Positions 60,095 to 64,000 of a stretch of DNA of 64,000 nucleotides are shown piece after piece; within the stretch, counting starts at the first letter, position 1; each line of letters starts with the position of its first letter. The stretch covers positions 1,344,001-1,408,000 of the forward strand of contig CATNEN010000026.1 of assembly GCA_950097015.1 (NCBI GenBank), in the 5' to 3' direction. Both the position numbers and the translations under genes were made by a program. Origin of the DNA: Macrostomum hystrix (lineage: Eukaryota > Platyhelminthes > Macrostomidae). The notes below the pieces were generated by a model, which searched no databases, had not been told where the DNA came from, and saw only the letters and a program-made list of their open reading frames with translations.

Positions 60095-62265
60095 GCTAAA
60101 GACTGCAGTCCCTGAAGAATTGGGAACTTAGCGACTGCAGTCCCTGAATGATTGGGAACTTAGTGACTGCAGTCCCTGAATGATTGGGAACTTAGCGACT
60201 GCAGTGCCTGAATGATTGGGAACTTAGCGACTGCAGTCCCTGAAGGATTGGGAACTTAGCGACTTCAGTCCCTGAAGGATTGGGAACTTAGCGACTGCAG
60301 TCCCTGAATGATTGGGAACTTAGCGACTGCAGTGCCTGAATGATTGGGAACTTAGCGACTGCAGTGCCTGAATGATTGGGAACTTAGCGACTGCAGTGCC
60401 TGAATGATTGGGAACTTAGCGACTGCAGTCCCTGAAGAATTGGGAACTTAGCGACTGCAGTGCCTGAAGAATTGGGAACTTAGCGACTGCAGTGCATGAA
60501 TGATTGGGAACTTAGCGACTGCAGTGCCTGAATGATTGGGAACTTAGCGACTGCAGTCCCTGAATGATTGGGAACTTAGCGACTGCAGTCCCTGAAGGAT
60601 TGGGAACTTAGCGACTGCAGTGCCTGAATGATTGGGAACTTAGCGACTGCAGTCCCTGAATGATTGGGAACTTAGCGACTGCAGTCCCTGAATGATTGGG
60701 AACTTAGCGACTGCAGTCCCTGAATGATTGGGAACTTAGTGACTGCAGTCCCTGAATGATTGGGAACTTAGTGACTGCAGTCCCTGAATGATTGGGAACT
60801 TAGCGACTGCAGTCCCTGAATGATTGGGAACTTAGCGACTGCAGTCCCTGAATGATTGGGAACTTAGCGACTGCAGTCCCTGAATGATTGGGAACTTAGC
60901 GACTGCAGTCCCTGAATGATTGGGAACTTAGCGACTGCAGTCCCTGAATGATTGGGAACTTAGCGACTGCAGTGCCTGAATGATTGGGAACTTAGCGACT
61001 GCAGTGCCTGAATGATTGGGAACTTAGCGACTGCAGTGCCTGAATGATTGGGAACTTAGCGACTGCAGTGCCTGAATGATTGGGAACTTAGCGACTGCGG
61101 TCCCTGAATGATTGGGAACTTAGCGACTGCAGTCCCTGAATGATTGGGAACTTAGCGACTGCAGTCCCTGAATGATTGGGAACTTAACGATTGCAGTCCC
61201 TGAATGATTAGGAACTTAGCGACTGCAGTCCCTGAATGATTGGGAACTTAGCGACTGCAGTCCCTGAAGGATTGGGAACTTAGCGACTGCAGTCCCTGAA
61301 GGATTGGGAACTTAGCGACTGCAGTCCCTGAAGGATTGGGAACTTAGCGACTGCAGTCCCTGAAGGATTGGGAACTTAGCGACTGCAGTCCCTGAATGAT
61401 TGGGAACTTAGCGACTGCAGTCCCTGAATGATTGGGAACTTAGCGACTGCAGTCCCTGAAGGATTGAGAACTTAGCGACTGCAGTGCCTGAATGATTGGG
61501 AACTTAGTGACTGCAGTCCCTGAATGATTGGGAACTTAGCGACTGCAGTGCCTGAATGATTGGGAACTTAGCGACTTCAGTCCCTGAAGGATTGGGAACT
61601 TAGCGACTGCAGTCCCTGAATGATTGGGAACTTAGCGACTTCAGTCCCTGAAGGATTGAGAACTTAGCGACTGCAGTGCCTGAATGATTGGGAACTTAGT
61701 GACTGCAGTCCCTGAATGATTGGGAACTTAGCGACTTCAGTCCCTGAAGGATTGAGAACTTAGCGACTTCAGTCCCTGAATGATTGGGAACTTAGCGACT
61801 GCAGTCCCTGAAGGATTGGGAACTTAGCGACTGCAGTCCCTGAATGATTGGGAACTTAGCGACTGCAGTCCCTGAATGATTGGGAACTTAGCGACTGCAG
61901 TCCCTGAATGATTGGGAACTTAGCGACTTCAGTCCCTGAAGGATTGAGAACTTAGCGACTGCAGTGCCTGAATGATTGGGAACTTAGTGACTGCAGTCCC
62001 TGAATGATTGGGAACTTAGCGACTTCAGTCCCTGAAGGATTGGGAACTTAGCGACTGCAGTCCCTGAATGATTGGGAACTTAGCGACTTCAGTCCCTGAA
62101 GGATTGAGAACTTAGCGACTGCAGTGCCTGAATGATTGGGAACTTAGTGACTGCAGTCCCTGAATGATTGGGAACTTAGCGACTTCAGTCCCTGAAGGAT
62201 TGAGAACTTAGCGACTTCAGTCCCTGAATGATTGGGAACTTAGCGACTGCAGTGCCTGAAGGATT
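60095..62265. repeat. 32-bp minisatellite, about 67 copies
   Basis: Unit of 32 bp containing ttgggaacttagcgactgca followed by gtccctgaatga. Variants are gtgcctg, ggattg, ttcagt. A block carrying ttcagtccctgaaggattga recurs between 61,570 and 62,220. Confidence 0.96.
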
Positions 62266-62269
62266 AGCT

Positions 62270-62925
62270 AATTTCGAGTACAAATTTACTAAATTGTGCA
62301 TATAAAATTGTTGACTATATTATATTAGCTAGCTAGAGAGCATCGGGACCCTGGATTAGCTAGCCGCGGCAAGATTTGAGCACTGTTTGAGCACTGAATC
62401 TTTACACTGTTCGAAGCCTCAACTATACTATATGGTAGCTATATCTTTAGCTAGCATCTGAACAAGTTCATCCTTTGTATATGTAATATACACTCGTAAA
62501 GTAGATCCGCCAATGCTACTGGAGATCTTAACCAGATGGATCAGCATCTGCCAACTGGATTTCTTGGGAATATATTTTCAATTTTGTTTTCCACTGGACT
62601 TGTTTGAGCCATCACTATGTGTAGCTAGCTGTGTTCCGAAAAGTCATCATCGCGTTATATTTATTCATGAGTTCTATAGAAGAAAGTTTGCACTTTTAAT
62701 TCTGTTTCCTGTTTAATTTGATAGCTGCTAGTAGCCATAGCTACTTGAATATCTTCAAGAAATCTAATTATCTACAACACTTGCTTGATACAGCTCTGAT
62801 AGAGTTTTAGCAATTAAGAAAATTAGGAAAAACGATGGAATGAATTAGTTATCGTGCATACCGATGCAGAATTTTGACACCTGAGAATCAAGTATGATCC
62901 CTAGAGATCATACTTGGTCGATCTC
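62270..62925. other. intron or intergenic sequence, nothing recognised
   Basis: AT-rich. The short open frame at 62,513-62,716 lacks homology and splice context. Confidence 0.5.
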
Positions 62926-62929
62926 GGTC

Positions 62930-63760
62930 GAGATCTTTAGAATCCTGTTTAGGATCTTTAGAATCCTGTTTAGGATCTTTAGAATCCTGTTCAGGATCTT
63001 TAGAATCCTGTTTAGGATCTTTAGAATTTTTTGTGATCTTTAGAATCATCTTTGAAATCTTTTGAATCCGGTTTGGGATCTTTAGAATCCTCTTTGAAAT
63101 CTTTTGAATCCTGTTTGGGATCTTTAGAATCCTCTTTGAAATCTTTTGAATCCGGTTTGGGATCTTTAGAATCATCTTTGAAATCTTTTGAATCCTGTTT
63201 GGGATCTTTAGAATCCTGTTTAGGATCTTTAGAATCCTGTTTAGGATCTTTAGAATCCTGTTTAGGATCTTTAGAATTTTTTGTGATCTTTAGAATCATC
63301 TTTGAAATCTTTTGAATCCGGTTTGGGATCTTTAGAATCCTCTTTGAAATCTTTTGAATCCTGTTTGGAATCTTTAGAATCCTGTTCAGGATCTTTAGAA
63401 TCCTGTTTAGGATCTTTAGAATTTTTTGTGATCTTTAGAATCATCTTTGAAATCTTTTGAATCCGGTTTGGAATCTTTAGAATCCTGTTCAGGATCTTTA
63501 GAATCCTGTTTAGGATCTTTAGAATCCTGTTTAGGATCTTTAGAATTTTTTGTGATCTTTAGAATCATCTTTGAAATCTTTTGAATCCGGTTTGGGATCT
63601 TTAGAATCCTCTTTGAAATCTTTTGAATCCTGTTTGGGATCTTTAGAATCCTCTTTGAAATATTTTGAATCCTGTTTGTGATTTTTAGAATCCTGTTTGG
63701 GATCTTTAGAAACCTGTTTGGGATCTTTAGAATCCAGTTTGGGATCTTTAAATTACAGAT
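62930..63760. repeat. 21-bp minisatellite with higher-order block
   Basis: Unit of 21 bp containing gatctttagaatcctgttt. A block with aattttttgtgatctttaga recurs at about 63,027, 63,276, 63,420 and 63,543. Confidence 0.93.
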
Positions 63761-64000
63761 TAGAATTTTTTACGACTTTTTTAATCCTCGCTAAGATTTG
63801 TTTCAGCTGAGAGTTTTATGAATTTTTTTTGTTTATTTATCTAGGAGTGCATTTGATATTTGACAAGACGAGTTCAACTTGAGTACAATTTAGCGGATTG
63901 ATCACTGAGAACAGAATGTAAGCTATGCATTGCTCAGCTAGCTTTAAACTGCTGTAAATCTGACTCAAAAGCCGAAATCTAAATAACTGCCAGTTCCCAG

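Noticed and set aside
13-64000. CRISPR array or bacterial operon interpretation of the tandem arrays
   Set aside because: Repeats are contiguous without unique spacers, and the genes are spliced animal genes.

Overview
The window is animal nuclear DNA. It carries spliced genes with GT-AG introns from about 90 nt to 13 kb. The recognisable products are metazoan: a HERC2-type ubiquitin ligase, the ciliary protein EFCAB2/DRC8, a secreted fucolectin-type lectin and a BEN-domain protein. Exons are GC-rich, introns are loaded with tandem repeats, and two tRNA-headed SINE copies are present. An invertebrate, possibly a lophotrochozoan or flatworm, would fit, but the species cannot be fixed from the sequence.

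From 44,614 down to 2,641 (minus strand) lies one very large gene, a HERC2 orthologue. I resolve 21 coding exons (about 3,600 codons). They give, in order, the N-terminal region, a degenerate first RCC1-like domain, a cytochrome-b5-like segment, the MIB/HERC2 domain, a UBA-like motif, the CPH domain, a ZZ zinc finger, the DOC/APC10 domain and most of the second RCC1-like propeller. The rest of that propeller, the third propeller and the HECT domain must lie beyond the left edge. Most of the larger introns hold a minisatellite with its own unit (16, 17, 18, 21, 23, 24, 30, 33 or 45 bp). The largest is a 9.8 kb array of a 23-bp unit in a 13 kb intron.

HERC2 intron 6 contains the most striking structure. 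It is a 6.9 kb unit (19,365-26,229) with perfect 13-bp terminal inverted repeats (CCCGGTTGCCAAA) and a 3-bp TCT target duplication, inserted in a 33-bp tandem repeat. Inside the termini are two long arrays of one 24-bp unit in opposite orientation. Between them are two minus-strand coding units: a coiled-coil BEN-domain protein, and a reading frame ending in a clear CtIP/Sae2 C-terminal domain (CxxC...RHR). No transposase is visible. I read this as a non-autonomous or novel DNA transposon that has captured, or uses, DNA-binding and DNA-end-processing genes.

Right of HERC2, head to head with it, is EFCAB2 (46,440-47,234, plus). Next come a SINE, a secreted PAN-plus-FTP lectin gene (48,398-49,788, minus), a mostly unassigned region, a 4.9 kb composite CT-rich array (52.8-57.7 kb), and a TATA-containing promoter with a signal-peptide first exon (59,238-59,313, plus). 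The rest of that last gene is not recognisable in the final 4.7 kb, which is mainly 32-bp and 21-bp tandem arrays.
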